From Roseateles_B flavus (lineage in GTDB: Bacteria > Pseudomonadota > Gammaproteobacteria > Burkholderiales > Burkholderiaceae_C): DNA of 64,000 nucleotides. A model generated the notes under the pieces. That model did not search any database. It was given only the letters and a program-made list of their open reading frames with translations, and was not told the DNA's origin. The stretch lies in assembly GCF_039872765.1 (NCBI RefSeq), contig NZ_JBDPZC010000008.1:186001-250000 (forward strand), written 5' to 3'. A program made the position numbers and the translations under genes. Within the stretch, counting starts at the first letter, position 1, and every line of letters starts with the position of its first letter. Below are positions 51,639 through 61,900 of this stretch, in pieces.

Positions 51639-53633
51639 TCATGCGGAGGGCAGCGCTTTCGCAGGGGTGGCGTGCCGCACGCCGCCGCCCACGGAGTGGC
51701 CCCGGACCAGGCGCTGCTTGCCGGGCGCCTGCGCCGGCTGTGCCTGCCTGAACTGCGCCAGATGGCGGGCGTAGGGATCCAGCGCATCCTCCGGGCGCTC
51801 CAGCGGCAGCTGCACCACCGCGGCGAAGCGCGCGGGGCCGACCTGACCCTGCTCGATCAGTTCGTCCACCAGCGCCAGCAGGGCCTGGCGATGGGCGTGG
51901 AGCAGGCCCGTGGCGCGCACATGCTCGGCCTGGAGCAGGGCCTCGATGGAGGCGTTGCTGCTCTCCACATCGGTGCAGAAGTTCTCTTCGCTGTCGCTGG
52001 CGACATCACAGCGGCCGATGCGCGGGCCGTGGCCCAGGTGGCGCAGCATGCGGGCCGCCGTCTCGGTGGCCTTGCGCAGATCGCTCTCGGCCCCGCTGGA
52101 GCTGAGTTCGGGGCCGAAGACCAGCAGCTCGGCCGCCCGCCCGGCGAGGCTGGTGCAGATGGAGTCCCGCAGATTGCGCCGCGACCAGACCTTGCGCGAG
52201 CTGTAGGCGTTGTAGCCGCCCTCGAAGCTGGCCACGTGGATCTTGATCTCCTGCGGCGCACGACCGAAGAGCAGGGCGTGGACCAGGCCATGGCCTGCCT
52301 CGTGCACGGCCAGCAGGGCGCGGAAGTCGGCGTTGTTGCGCTGGCGCAGCCGGGAGATCTCGAAGGGCGCGGCGATGGCCTGGGCGCGCGACGCCCATTG
52401 CGCGCAGAGCTCGCGACCATTGGCACTGAGCCGCACACGGTCGCCCGGCTCGGCGCCTTGCTCGATGGCCCACAGCGCGGCCTTGCTCAGCCCGGCGCCC
52501 AGGATGGCATGCAAGGAGGAGAACAGCGGCCGCGTGCCCTGCGCGGGAAAGACGGCGTTGGCATAGACCTGCTCCCGCACGCTGGCGTCCAGCTCGAAGC
52601 GCAGCTGGCAGCGCTCCTCGGCCTCGCGGGCATAGCGGCTGCAGCCTTGCTCGATCAACTGTTCGTAGGCCCGGCGCGAGAGCGAGGGGTAGACCACATG
52701 CTCGTTGCCCAGTCGCGCCACCTGCTCGGGTTTGAAGCGTCTGTTGAGCGCCTGCTTGACGTCGATGACGCTGAGCTGGCCCGTCAGCGCATGGAAGACA
52801 TCGGCATCGCTGTCGCAGTCGTCCACACTGGTGGCGAGGTCCTCGTACATCTCGTCGAGGTTGCCGCAGACGAAGATGAGCAGCCGGCTGTAGTCGGTCT
52901 CCCAGCGCTGCTGGCCGCTTTCGCGGAAGGCCTGCAGCCGGTCGTGGATCTGCTCGGGCGTCCAGGCCATGATCTCCAACAGCGGTTCGTCCAGCTTGAG
53001 GTTGCGCCGCAGTTCCTGCGCTTCCCAGCTGCGCAGCTTGAAGCGCAGCCGGGCGGCGCCGTCCTCGGGGCGCTCGGCCCGTTCGGCGTCATAGGCCGCC
53101 TCGGCGATGGAGGACTCGATGTCGCCCATCAGCGAGAGCGCGGGCGGCAGGCGGCCGTCCGACAGCAGGGCCCAGACGTCCTGGTAGCGCTCGACGCGCA
53201 TTTCGCCGCGCTTGCCGTCGATGGTGCGGAAGCGCTGGAACTCGTCGAGGGCCAGGATGCCGGGTTCGCCCTCGCGCACGCCGGACTCGGCCAGCATGCC
53301 CGAGATGCTCTGTGCGCCGCGGAAGCCCGCGCCATTGGAGAACCCGTCCATCTGGACCTCGACGAAGCGGTCGTAGAAGCCCAGCAGCTGCGCCAGCCGG
53401 CGCACGAGCTGTGTCTTGCCGGTGCCGGTGAGGCCCCAGAGGCAGACGATCACGGGTCGCGAGACCAGCTCGGGCATCAGGTACCAGGCCCGCACCGAAT
53501 CGATGACGCGGTCGATGATGGCGTCGATGCCGAACAGCTCTCGCTTGAGCTGCGCGGCGATCTCGCGGAGCTGGCCATCCTTGTGGGCCAGCAGTTGGCG
53601 CAACGAGGCGCTGCTTCGTGGGGATTCACTCAT
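51639..53633 (-). CDS. Soluble AAA+ ATPase fused to an M41 (FtsH-type) metallopeptidase
   Basis: The product is 664 residues from ATG 53633; a longer frame to 53774 is unlikely. An AAA+ module (Walker A GLTGTGKT 67-74, Walker B ILALDE ending at Asp130-Glu131) resembles ClpX/HslU-type loaders more than FtsH. A peptidase domain has the zinc motif HEAGH at 444-448 and the M41 third-ligand segment GAESDLRKAT near 500. Neither the FtsH N-terminal membrane helices nor a signal are present, so it should be cytosolic. An 80-residue protein precedes it with an 8-bp overlap. Substrates unknown. Confidence 0.8.
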   Translation of the reverse strand: MSESPRSSASLRQLLAHKDGQLREIAAQLKRELFGIDAIIDRVIDSVRAWYLMPELVSRPVIVCLWGLTGTGKTQLVRRLAQLLGFYDRFVEVQMDGFSNGAGFRGAQSISGMLAESGVREGEPGILALDEFQRFRTIDGKRGEMRVERYQDVWALLSDGRLPPALSLMGDIESSIAEAAYDAERAERPEDGAARLRFKLRSWEAQELRRNLKLDEPLLEIMAWTPEQIHDRLQAFRESGQQRWETDYSRLLIFVCGNLDEMYEDLATSVDDCDSDADVFHALTGQLSVIDVKQALNRRFKPEQVARLGNEHVVYPSLSRRAYEQLIEQGCSRYAREAEERCQLRFELDASVREQVYANAVFPAQGTRPLFSSLHAILGAGLSKAALWAIEQGAEPGDRVRLSANGRELCAQWASRAQAIAAPFEISRLRQRNNADFRALLAVHEAGHGLVHALLFGRAPQEIKIHVASFEGGYNAYSSRKVWSRRNLRDSICTSLAGRAAELLVFGPELSSSGAESDLRKATETAARMLRHLGHGPRIGRCDVASDSEENFCTDVESSNASIEALLQAEHVRATGLLHAHRQALLALVDELIEQGQVGPARFAAVVQLPLERPEDALDPYARHLAQFRQAQPAQAPGKQRLVRGHSVGGGVRHATPAKALPSA

Positions 53634-53868
53634 CCCAGTCCTTTCGTCGCAGCAGCACCTGCAGGGCCACGCGGTCGGCACGGCGCTGGGCGCTGCGGCT
53701 CTGGATGTGCTGGCCCGCGCCGCGCAGGCCGCGCTGGCCCAGCGCGCGCGCCACAGGGTCGCGTGGGCCGTCACTCTGCTCGAGCAGCAGCGACATGGGT
53801 TGTTTCATGCGGCGCAGGGCCTTGACCCGCCCCTCCTGGAGGGCGCGGGAACGGAGTTGTGCACTCAT
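53626..53868 (-). CDS. Small basic hypothetical protein upstream of the AAA/M41 gene
   Basis: The product is 80 residues, very Arg-rich, with MKQPMSLLLEQSDGPRDPVARALGQRGLRGAG in two segments; no known motif. It begins with ATG and a GGAAA ribosome-like site 6 nt upstream, and its end overlaps the protease start by 8 bp. This suggests translational coupling and hence a real gene, perhaps an adaptor or substrate. High GC allows chance ORFs, so confidence is moderate. Confidence 0.45.
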   Translation of the reverse strand: MSAQLRSRALQEGRVKALRRMKQPMSLLLEQSDGPRDPVARALGQRGLRGAGQHIQSRSAQRRADRVALQVLLRRKDWDE

Positions 53869-53887
53869 GGCGGTTTCCGAAATGCAA

Positions 53888-53915
53888 AAGCCCCGGCTCG
53901 AAGGCGGCGGGGCTT
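53888..53915 (-). terminator. Minus-strand intrinsic terminator upstream of the small ORF
   Basis: AAGCCCCG (53888-53895) and CGGGGCTT (53908-53915), 8 bp with a 12-nt loop, are followed on the minus strand by TTTTGCATTT. It would end a short transcript coming from about 53.95-54.1 kb. Confidence 0.65.
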
Positions 53916-54310
53916 TGGCTGCCGCGCGGTCTGAGGCCGTATCTGGGTTCAGACACGGTTCAGCCGGGGCTCGGGAACCGTGTTCAGTCGATGGTCGAGA
54001 GGAACAGGGAGGACATAGGGGGGATCTCCGTCATGCGGGCGCTGTCGTGGGCGCCTTCAGCAATGGGGGCGAATGATGGGGGCACTGCGAGCCGCCGGGC
54101 AAGCGTCATGGGGCGATCGCGTTGCAGTCTGCCAACAGGGCTTTCCGGGCGGGACCCATTGCCGGCGCCCACGCCCGGCGGATTCGCAAGTGATGCCGGC
54201 TTGGGCAGGCGCAGGCACATCAGCCCCGTGGGTCTGAGGAAGAATGGCACAACGCCTACAGGGAGTGGCCGGCGCGGGATGTCGATCCCGCCCGCACCTC
54301 GCCGCCGGCG
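53916..54310. other. Intergenic region with a 9-bp hairpin and a possible tiny peptide
   Basis: A perfect inverted repeat ACACGGTTC / GAACCGTGT (53953-53961 and 53975-53983) lies here. Immediately before it on the minus strand is a short frame (53984-54034) ending in MSSLFLSTID. The inner ATG of that frame has GGAG 9 nt upstream. The rest, up to the GNAT gene, has no recognisable gene; the promoter of the GNAT gene should lie here. Confidence 0.4.
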
Positions 54311-54874
54311 ATGCAGACGTCACCGGAGGCATGGATGTGGCCAGGCATTGTTCTCGACAGCTCGAATTCCGATCCTGGCAATGAGTCCGCCCTGCAGGGC
54401 ATTGCGCTGCGCGGGTGCACGCCAGCGGACCTGCCTTTCCTGGAGGCGCTCTATGCCTCGACGCGCGAGGCCGAGCTGGCCCGGACCGGGTGGCCCGAGG
54501 CACGTTGCCGGCAGTTTGTCGAACAGCAGTTTGCCCTGCAGCACAGCTATTACCAGACGCACTTCGCAGAGGCGCAGTTCCTGCTTCTGCACCGCAATGG
54601 CCAGGCCATCGGCCGGCTCTACTGGTGGGAGGGCGCGCACCGGGCGGTGCTGGTGGACGTGATCCTGCTGCCGCAGGAGAGAGGCCGCGGTGTGGGGAGC
54701 GCCTTGCTGCGGCTCCTGGTGGACCGGGCCGAGTCGCGGGGCCTGGACATCGAGCTCCACGTCGAAACGAACAATCCTGCGCTGCGCCTGTACCGGCGCT
54801 TTGGTTTCGAGACTCTGGGGGACAACGGCATCCACGCCAAGCTGCGCCGTTGCTGCCCTCAGGCGACCTGCTGA
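54311..54874 (+). CDS. GNAT-family N-acetyltransferase
   Basis: The product is 187 residues. The acetyl-CoA pyrophosphate loop is QERGRGVGSALLRLL, followed by the strand/helix HVETNNPALRLYRRFGFETLG typical of the GNAT C-terminal half. An N-terminal extension of about 30 residues precedes the domain. It lies 34 bp before the tail-collar gene on the same strand. GNAT genes next to collar/MdpB genes are common, suggesting modification of a secreted partner, but the substrate is unknown. Confidence 0.85.
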   Translation: MQTSPEAWMWPGIVLDSSNSDPGNESALQGIALRGCTPADLPFLEALYASTREAELARTGWPEARCRQFVEQQFALQHSYYQTHFAEAQFLLLHRNGQAIGRLYWWEGAHRAVLVDVILLPQERGRGVGSALLRLLVDRAESRGLDIELHVETNNPALRLYRRFGFETLGDNGIHAKLRRCCPQATC

Positions 54875-54908
54875 AAGACGCATTTTCAACCTGAAGGAGA
54901 CTGACATC

Positions 54909-55583
54909 ATGAGTGAACCGTTCCTCGGTGAGATCCGCATGGTCGGATTCAATTTCGCCCCCGTGGGCTGGGCCCCCTGCGATGGCCGCCTGCTGCCCAT
55001 TGCACAGAATTCGGCGCTGTTCGCCCTGCTGGGCACCACCTATGGCGGCGATGGCGTCAGCAACTTCGGCCTGCCGGACCTGCGCGGCCGGGCCGCCGTG
55101 GGCATGGGCAACGGGCCTGGTCTCACGCCCATCGTCCAGGGCGAGCGCAGTGGCAACGAGTCCGTCACGCTGACCAACGGGCAGCTGCCCCAGCACACGC
55201 ACCCGGCTTCCTTCGCCGGGCAGGCCAGCGGGGTATCCGGATCGCTGAGCACCTCGGTGAGCGTGGACGTCGGTACCAGCACGGCCAACCCCATGGTGCC
55301 GCCCACCACGGGTGCCACCACCTTCCTGTCGGCGGCCACAGGCAAGGTGGGCCTGAACAACGTGGTCTTCAACGGGCTCTACACGAGCACCGCCCCGGAC
55401 GCGACCAAGGCACAGCTGGGCGGCATCACCGCGTCGACCAATGCGGGCGCCTTGTCCTCCACAGCCGCAGGGACCGTGACGGTGGGGCCGGCGGGGAGCA
55501 GTCTGCCGGTCCCCCTTCGCAACCCCTACCTGGGCAGCAACTACATCATCGCCCTGGAAGGCATCTTCCCCTCGCGGCCCTGA
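54909..55583 (+). CDS. Phage tail-collar domain (microcystin-dependent protein MdpB-like)
   Basis: The product is 224 residues from ATG 54909 with GAAGGAG upstream. The collar domain opens with FLGEIRMVGFNFAPVGWAPC-type sequence and the DGRLLPIAQNSALFALLGTT motif, then GLPDLRGRAAVGMG. The centre has NGQLPQHTHP, and the C-terminus ends PYLGSNYIIALEGIFPSR. This family resembles short tail-fibre proteins but occurs in chromosomal operons outside prophages; no other phage genes are present. Upstream of a giant DUF4347 protein, it may share its secretion or surface role. Confidence 0.88.
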   Translation: MSEPFLGEIRMVGFNFAPVGWAPCDGRLLPIAQNSALFALLGTTYGGDGVSNFGLPDLRGRAAVGMGNGPGLTPIVQGERSGNESVTLTNGQLPQHTHPASFAGQASGVSGSLSTSVSVDVGTSTANPMVPPTTGATTFLSAATGKVGLNNVVFNGLYTSTAPDATKAQLGGITASTNAGALSSTAAGTVTVGPAGSSLPVPLRNPYLGSNYIIALEGIFPSRP

Positions 55584-55976
55584 GTGCCGGCGCCGGATCG
55601 CGCGGCAGGGCAGGCGCCCTGTGTCGAAAAAGACACGCGACCGTCCGGCGCCGATCGGTGCTCGCAAGCCGTCTGCTTAGCGCATCCGGGCGAGGGCTGA
55701 CGTCATGCCCGGGCGTCAAGAGGGCCTCATGTGTCGATTACTTCCGGCTGGGGACAACTTCTGGGGCCCTGGACGGGGAGTTCTCCTGCGCGCCGGGCCT
55801 GCGCAGAGGGGGCGGGCGCCTGGCTGGACAGGAATTGCCAGGCCCCGCTTGATCGGGATCTAGGTAGGATGGCACCGCAAGCCCTGACCCCCGGGGCTTG
55901 CGGTGCCGACAGTAGTGCTAAAGCCCAGCGTGTCTCCCTTGGAGGCCCCGACCTGGACGGACAAGTGGAGACAGTC
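55584..55976. other. Leader/intergenic region before the giant DUF4347 gene
   Basis: 393 bp without a supported gene. GTGTC-N6-GACAC at 55621-55636 is a weak hairpin after the collar gene. A strong 14-bp hairpin lies at 55871-55907. GGAGG at 55940 is too far from the ATG at 55977; GTGGAGACAGTC just before the ATG supplies GGAG. Confidence 0.5.
55871..55907. repeat. Perfect 14-bp inverted repeat
   Basis: GGCACCGCAAGCCC (55871-55884) and GGGCTTGCGGTGCC (55894-55907) with a 9-nt loop. It lies about 70 nt before the giant gene's start. No T-tract follows on either strand. It could be an operator, an attenuator or an mRNA-stability hairpin. Confidence 0.7.
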
Positions 55977-58900
55977 ATGCGGATCTTCAGGCAGCTCAAG
56001 CAGCAGCTCACCCCTGGACGTGCCAGTCCGCAACCCCAGACCGCTTCCACGGCGGCGCCGACACCCCTGTTGATGGCCCTGGAGCCGCGCGTCATGTTCG
56101 ACGCTGCGGCCCTGAGCACCGCGGTGGAGGTGACGGCCGTGCACCGCGAGCCTGTGCATGTGACTGAAGCCGACCCCGCGCTGCTGCGGCATTTCGGGCC
56201 GGCGGCGGCTGCAGAGCCCGCCTCCCGTGAGGTGGTCTTCCTCTCTGGTCAGGTGGATGACGCGGCCACCCTGCGTCAGGCTGCGCGGCCGGGGGTGGAG
56301 GTCGTGAACCTGGACCCCTCGCGCAACGGTCTGGATCAGATCGCCGACTACCTGGCCCAACACAATGGCGTGACGGCGGTGCACATCGTCTCGCATGGTC
56401 GGGACGGCGCCGTGTCGCTCGGCAATCTCTGGCTGGACAGCAGCAACCTGCCCAACTACGCCCCCACGCTGGCGCGCATCGGCAGTGCCATGGCGCCAGG
56501 CGGGGACCTGCTGCTGTATGGCTGCAATGTGGCCGCCGACGCGCAGGGCCGGGACTTTGTCCAGCAGCTGGCGCAGGCGACCGGTCGTGACGTGGCCGCC
56601 TCGGACGATGCCACGGGGGCCCGCCGCTCCGGCGGGGACTGGGCCTTGGAGGTGCGGGCGGGGAGCGTCGAGGCGGCCGTCGCCTTCGGCGGACAGGCCC
56701 TGGGCGCCTATCAAGGCCTGCTCGCCGTTTCCAGCGAGAACTTCGACAGCGTCGGCCTGATCTACCAGCCCGGCGTGACCAGCGTCAACGTGGGCACCTG
56801 GACCTTCAGCTCCGCGTCCAGCAACGACTTTGTCACCCCGGACTCCAGCGACCAGGCCTTCAACACCAATCTGGACGGCGGCGGCAGCGATCGGACCTTC
56901 GTCTGGAACTATGGCGGCAACTCCATCTCCAACTTCACCATGAAGTCGGCCGATGGCACGGACTTCAAGCTCAACTCCTTCGTGCTGGGCTCCTCCGCCG
57001 GCGCGACCTCGGTGACGGTCAGCGCCTACCGAGACGGGAACCTCGTGGTCAGCGGCGAAGTCGTGAACCTGACGACCGGGGACTCCGCGGGCCACATCAC
57101 CTACAACTTCTACGGCACGACGGCCGGGGGCAGCTACGGGCAGCTGGTCTTCGACAGCCTCTATGCCAATGTGGACGAGATCCGCTTCAGCTGGTCCGGC
57201 GCGGTCACGCCCGAGATCGATGACATCAGCATCTCCGCCGCCGTGGTCTCGGCCAGTGTCACCAGTGCCACCTATGACGCCAGCACCGGCGTCCTGGCCG
57301 TCACCGGCGCCAACATGGTCGGCGGGGACACCATCGATCCCAGCAAGCTCACGCTGACCGGCCAGGGCGGCGCCACCTACACCCTCACCTCGGCCAGCAC
57401 CACGGCCAGCAGCAGCACGGCCTTCTCGGTCACGCTCAACGCCGCCGACCGGCTGGCCATCAATGGCCTGCTCAACAAGAACGGCAGCAGCGCCGTGGGC
57501 GGCACCACCTTCAACCTGGCCGCCGCCGCGAACTGGGACTCCACCGCCAGTGCGCCAGCCGATCTCACCGGCAATGGCGTGACGGTCAGCAACGTCACCG
57601 CCCCCACCATCACCTCGGCCACCTATGACGCCAACACCCATGTGCTCACCGTCACGGGCACCAATATGGTGGGCGTGTCCGGGGCGAACAACGACATCAC
57701 GGTGTCCAAGCTCACGCTCGTGGGAGAAGGCGGCAGCAGCTACACGCTGACCTCGTCCAATGTCGAGGTGAGCTCCGCCACCAGCTTCGCGGTCACGCTC
57801 AACGCGACGGATCGTGCCCAGGTGGAGATGATGCTCAACCGCAATGGCACGGCGTCCACCGGCGGCACGACCTACAACCTGCAGGCCGCCGACGACTGGA
57901 ACAGCGTCGTGACGGGCGGCGACATCTCTGACGCCACCAATGGCGTGACCGTGAGCAATGTGGCGGTGCCTGCCATCACCAGCGCCAGCTACAACAGCAC
58001 GAGTGGGCAGTTGGTGATCACGGGCACCGGCTTCCTGTCGCTGAGCGGGGCGGCCAACGACATCGTCGCCAGCAAGCTCACGCTGACGGGCGAAGGCGGC
58101 GCCACCTATACGCTCACCGATACCGCCGATGTGGACCTCAGCTCCGGCACCAGCGCCACCCTGACCCTGAGCGCCACCGACAAGGCCGGCGTCAACGCCC
58201 TGCTGAACAAGAACGGCAGCGCCTCGACCGACAGCACCACCTACAACCTGGGCGCTGCCGAGGACTGGAACGCCGGTGCTGAGGCTGCCGTCGTGATCGC
58301 CGACCTGACGGGCAACGGCGTCACGGTGAGCGGCTACAACAGCACGCCGCAGACGGGCAGCCTGCAGGGTGATTCGGTCGCCTGGGCGGGCGTGGGCGGC
58401 ACGGTGGGCCTGGATGCAGGCGGCAATGCCACGGTGCTGGACGCCGAGTTCGCCGCCCTCAACGGCGGCCTGGGTGACTGGGCCGGTGGCAGCTTGACGG
58501 TGCAGCGCCAGGGCACGGCCTGGTCCGCGGACACCCTGGGCTTCAACGCGGCCGGCTTCACGGTCAGCGGCGGCAATCTGCAGTCCGGTGGCCTGACCTT
58601 CGCCACCTTCACCAATTCGGGCGGCGTGCTGAGCATCAGCTTCACCAGCTCCGGGACCGCGGCCACCAATGCCCTGGTGCAGGCCGTGCTGCGTGGCATC
58701 ACCTACCGCAATGACACGCCGGCCGGGAACGAGACGGTGCGCTTCACGCTGTCCGATGGCACGAGCAGCGCCACGGCGGATGTCGCCGTGACCAGCAGCA
58801 GCATCTACGTGACCAACACCACGGACACCGGCACGGCCGACCTGAGCAATGGCGTGAGCTTCAGCGAGGCCATGGCCATCGCCAACGCGCAGTCGGGCAC

Positions 58901-61900
58901 GGACACCCTGGTGCTGTCCAGCAGCTTCACCGGGGCGATGACGCTGGCCGGCAGCCTGTCGGTCAGTGACAACGCCACGGTCGACGCCAACCTGGGCAAC
59001 GGCTTCAACCTGAGCGGCAGCACGCTCACGCTGGACCCGGGCAAGACGCTGACGATCTCCAATGGCGCGGGCAAGACCGCCACGATCTCCAGCCAGCTGG
59101 CCGGTTCGGGCACCCTGGGCAAGAGCGGCGCCGGGACCCTGGTGCTGGGCAACACCGGCAACTTCGCCGGCATGAGCGGCGACATCACCGTGGGAGGCGG
59201 CACGCTGAGCATCTCGGACGTCAACCACCTGTCCTCCGGCACGCTGACGCTGGATGGCGCCACCCTGGCCGACACCAACAGCGCTGCCCATACCGTCTCG
59301 AACGCCGTGGTGGTGGGCAGCAGCGGCGCCGTCTTCAACAAGACCGGCAGCGGCACCCTGACCCTGTCGGGATCGCTCAATGGCGGCGGCTCGATCACCA
59401 ACACGGCCGCCGCGCTCAACCACACCGGGGGCGGTACGCTGACCCTGGACGGCGCCACAGTGGAAAGCGCCACGGGCGGCAGCCAGATCACCCTGGGCAG
59501 CCAGGTGGTGATCGGCAGTGGCGGGGCCACCTTCAACACCGTGTCCGGGGACATCAATCTCAAGGGCAATGTCAGCGGATCGGGTGCCATCACCAAGAAT
59601 GGCTCGAGCTATTTCCTGTCCCTGTTCGGCACCAACTCGCAGAGCGGCACGCAGACCATCAATGCCGGCTACCTGGTGGCCAACGGCTCGACCACGGCGC
59701 TGGGGACGGGCCAGATCGTGCTGGGCAGCGGGGCCTCGCTGGGCTTCATCTCCGTCGGGACGATGACGGCCAGCAACGACATCGTGCTGGCCGGCAACGC
59801 CACGGTCATCAACGGGGTGGCGGGCAACTGCATCATCACCTTCAGCGGCAACATCACCGAGAGCGGCGGGAGCCGCAACCTGGCCATCACGCCCAACTCC
59901 GGGCCCAACAGCCGGATGATCTTCACGGGGACCAACACCTACACGGGGACGAGCACCCTCAGCGGCGGGGTGGTGGAAGTCAACAATGGCGGCAACCTGG
60001 GTTCGGGGGCGCTGACCCTGTCCAGCACCACCCTGCAGATCGACGGCAGCAGCGTGACGCTGAGCCAGGACATCAACCTCAGTGGCTCGTCGACCATCAG
60101 CAATGCCAATGACGTTGCCTTGTCCGGGGTCATGGCGGGGAGTGGCTCCCTGGCCAAGACGGGCGCCGGCACGCTGACGCTCTCGGGCACCAACACCAAC
60201 ACCGGGGCCATCACGGTGTCGGCCGGCACCCTGGCGCTCAGCGGTGGTGCGGCGGTGGCCAACAGCACGGCCGTGACGGTGGCCAGCGGCGCCACCCTGG
60301 CGCTCAATGCCAGCGAAACCATCGGCTCCCTGGCCGGTGCCGGCGCGGTGTCCCTGGGGGCCAGCACGCTGACCACCAGCGGCAACGCCAGCACCACCTT
60401 CTCCGGCGCCCTCAGCGGCACCGGCGGGCTCACCAAGCAGGGCAGCGGCACGCTGACCCTCTCCGGCACCAACACCTACACCGGCAGCACGACCCTGAGC
60501 GCGGGCGCTCTGACCCTGAGTGGTGGGGCCGCGCTGTCTGACAGTTCGGCCCTGGCCATGAGCGCGGGCAGCGTGCTGAACCTGTCTGCCAGCGAGACCA
60601 TCGGCTCGCTGGCGGGCACGGGTACCGTCAACCTGGGCGCCAACACGCTCAGCGCAGGCGGCGACAACACCAGCACCAGCTTCAGCGGCGCCGTGGGCGG
60701 CACCGGGGGCCTCACCAAGCAGGGCAGCGGCACGCTGACCCTGAACGGCACCAACACCTTTACCGGCGCCACCACCGTCTCCGCTGGCGAACTCGCGCTG
60801 AGCGGAGGCGCCGCCCTGGCCGACGGCTCCGACGTGAGCGTGGCCAGTGGCGCCCTGCTGACCCTGGCCAGTGCCGAGACCATCGCTTCCCTGGCGGGGG
60901 CCGGCACCGTGGCCCTGGGGGCCAACACCCTGACCACCAGCGGCAGCACCAGCACCACGTTCTTGGGCGCCATCAATGGCACAGGCGGGCTCACCAAGCA
61001 GGGCAGTGGTGCCTTGACGCTCTCGGGCACCAATGGCTACACCGGCGCCACCACCCTCAGCGGGGGATCGCTGTGGGTCAATGGCAGCGTCAGCAGCGCC
61101 GTGCAGGCCGCCAGCGGGACCACCCTGGGCGGCAGCGGCACCATCACCGGCAATGTGACCGTGAACAGTGGTGCGACGCTGGCGCCAGGAGCCAATGCCG
61201 TCGGCACCCTGACCATCCAGGGCGACCTGGCCTTGTCCGGCACCTTGAATGCCGAGCTGGCGGGCACCACGCCGGGCACGCAGTATGACCAGGTCGTCGT
61301 CAACGGCACCGTGGACCTGGGCGGGGTGGGCGGCGTGACGCTCAGCTCCAGCGGCGGCTTCACCGGCAGCGGCACCTTCGTGCTCATCGTCAACGATGGG
61401 GCGGACACCTTCGTGAACCCGGGCAGCACGGCCGAGGGCGGCAGCGTCAGCTTCGGTTCCAGCACCTTCTTGCTGACCTACGCCGGGGACAGCAGCGGCC
61501 CGGCCATGAGCGGTGGCAACGACCTCGTGGTGGGCGGCAACGTCGCGCCCGTGATCGGCGGACTGGGCGGTGACAGCGTGTCCTACACCGAGGACGGCGC
61601 GGCCGTCCGGCTCGACGCCGGGCAGAACGCCACCGTGGTGGATGGCGACAGTGCCGACTTCAACGGCGGCACCCTGCGCGCCGCCATCGTGACCAACCGG
61701 GTCGCGGGCGAGGACCTCCTGTCCATCGTGCACCAGGGCAATGGCGCCGGCCAGATCGGCGTGTCGGGCAGCCAGGTCAGCTATGGGGGCGTGCTCATCG
61801 GCACCTTCACCGGCGGCAGCGGCACCAATGACCTGGTCGTGACCTTCAACAGCAATGCCACGCCCGCCGCCGTGCAGGCTCTGATGCGCGACATCGCCTA

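Noticed and set aside
51513..53825. 770-codon plus-strand open frame
   Set aside because: Antisense to the AAA+/M41 gene, whose GLTGTGKT and HEAGH motifs fix the strand.
54909..55583. Prophage remnant, because of the tail-collar domain
   Set aside because: No integrase, portal, capsid, terminase or other tail genes nearby; MdpB-like collar genes commonly occur outside phages.
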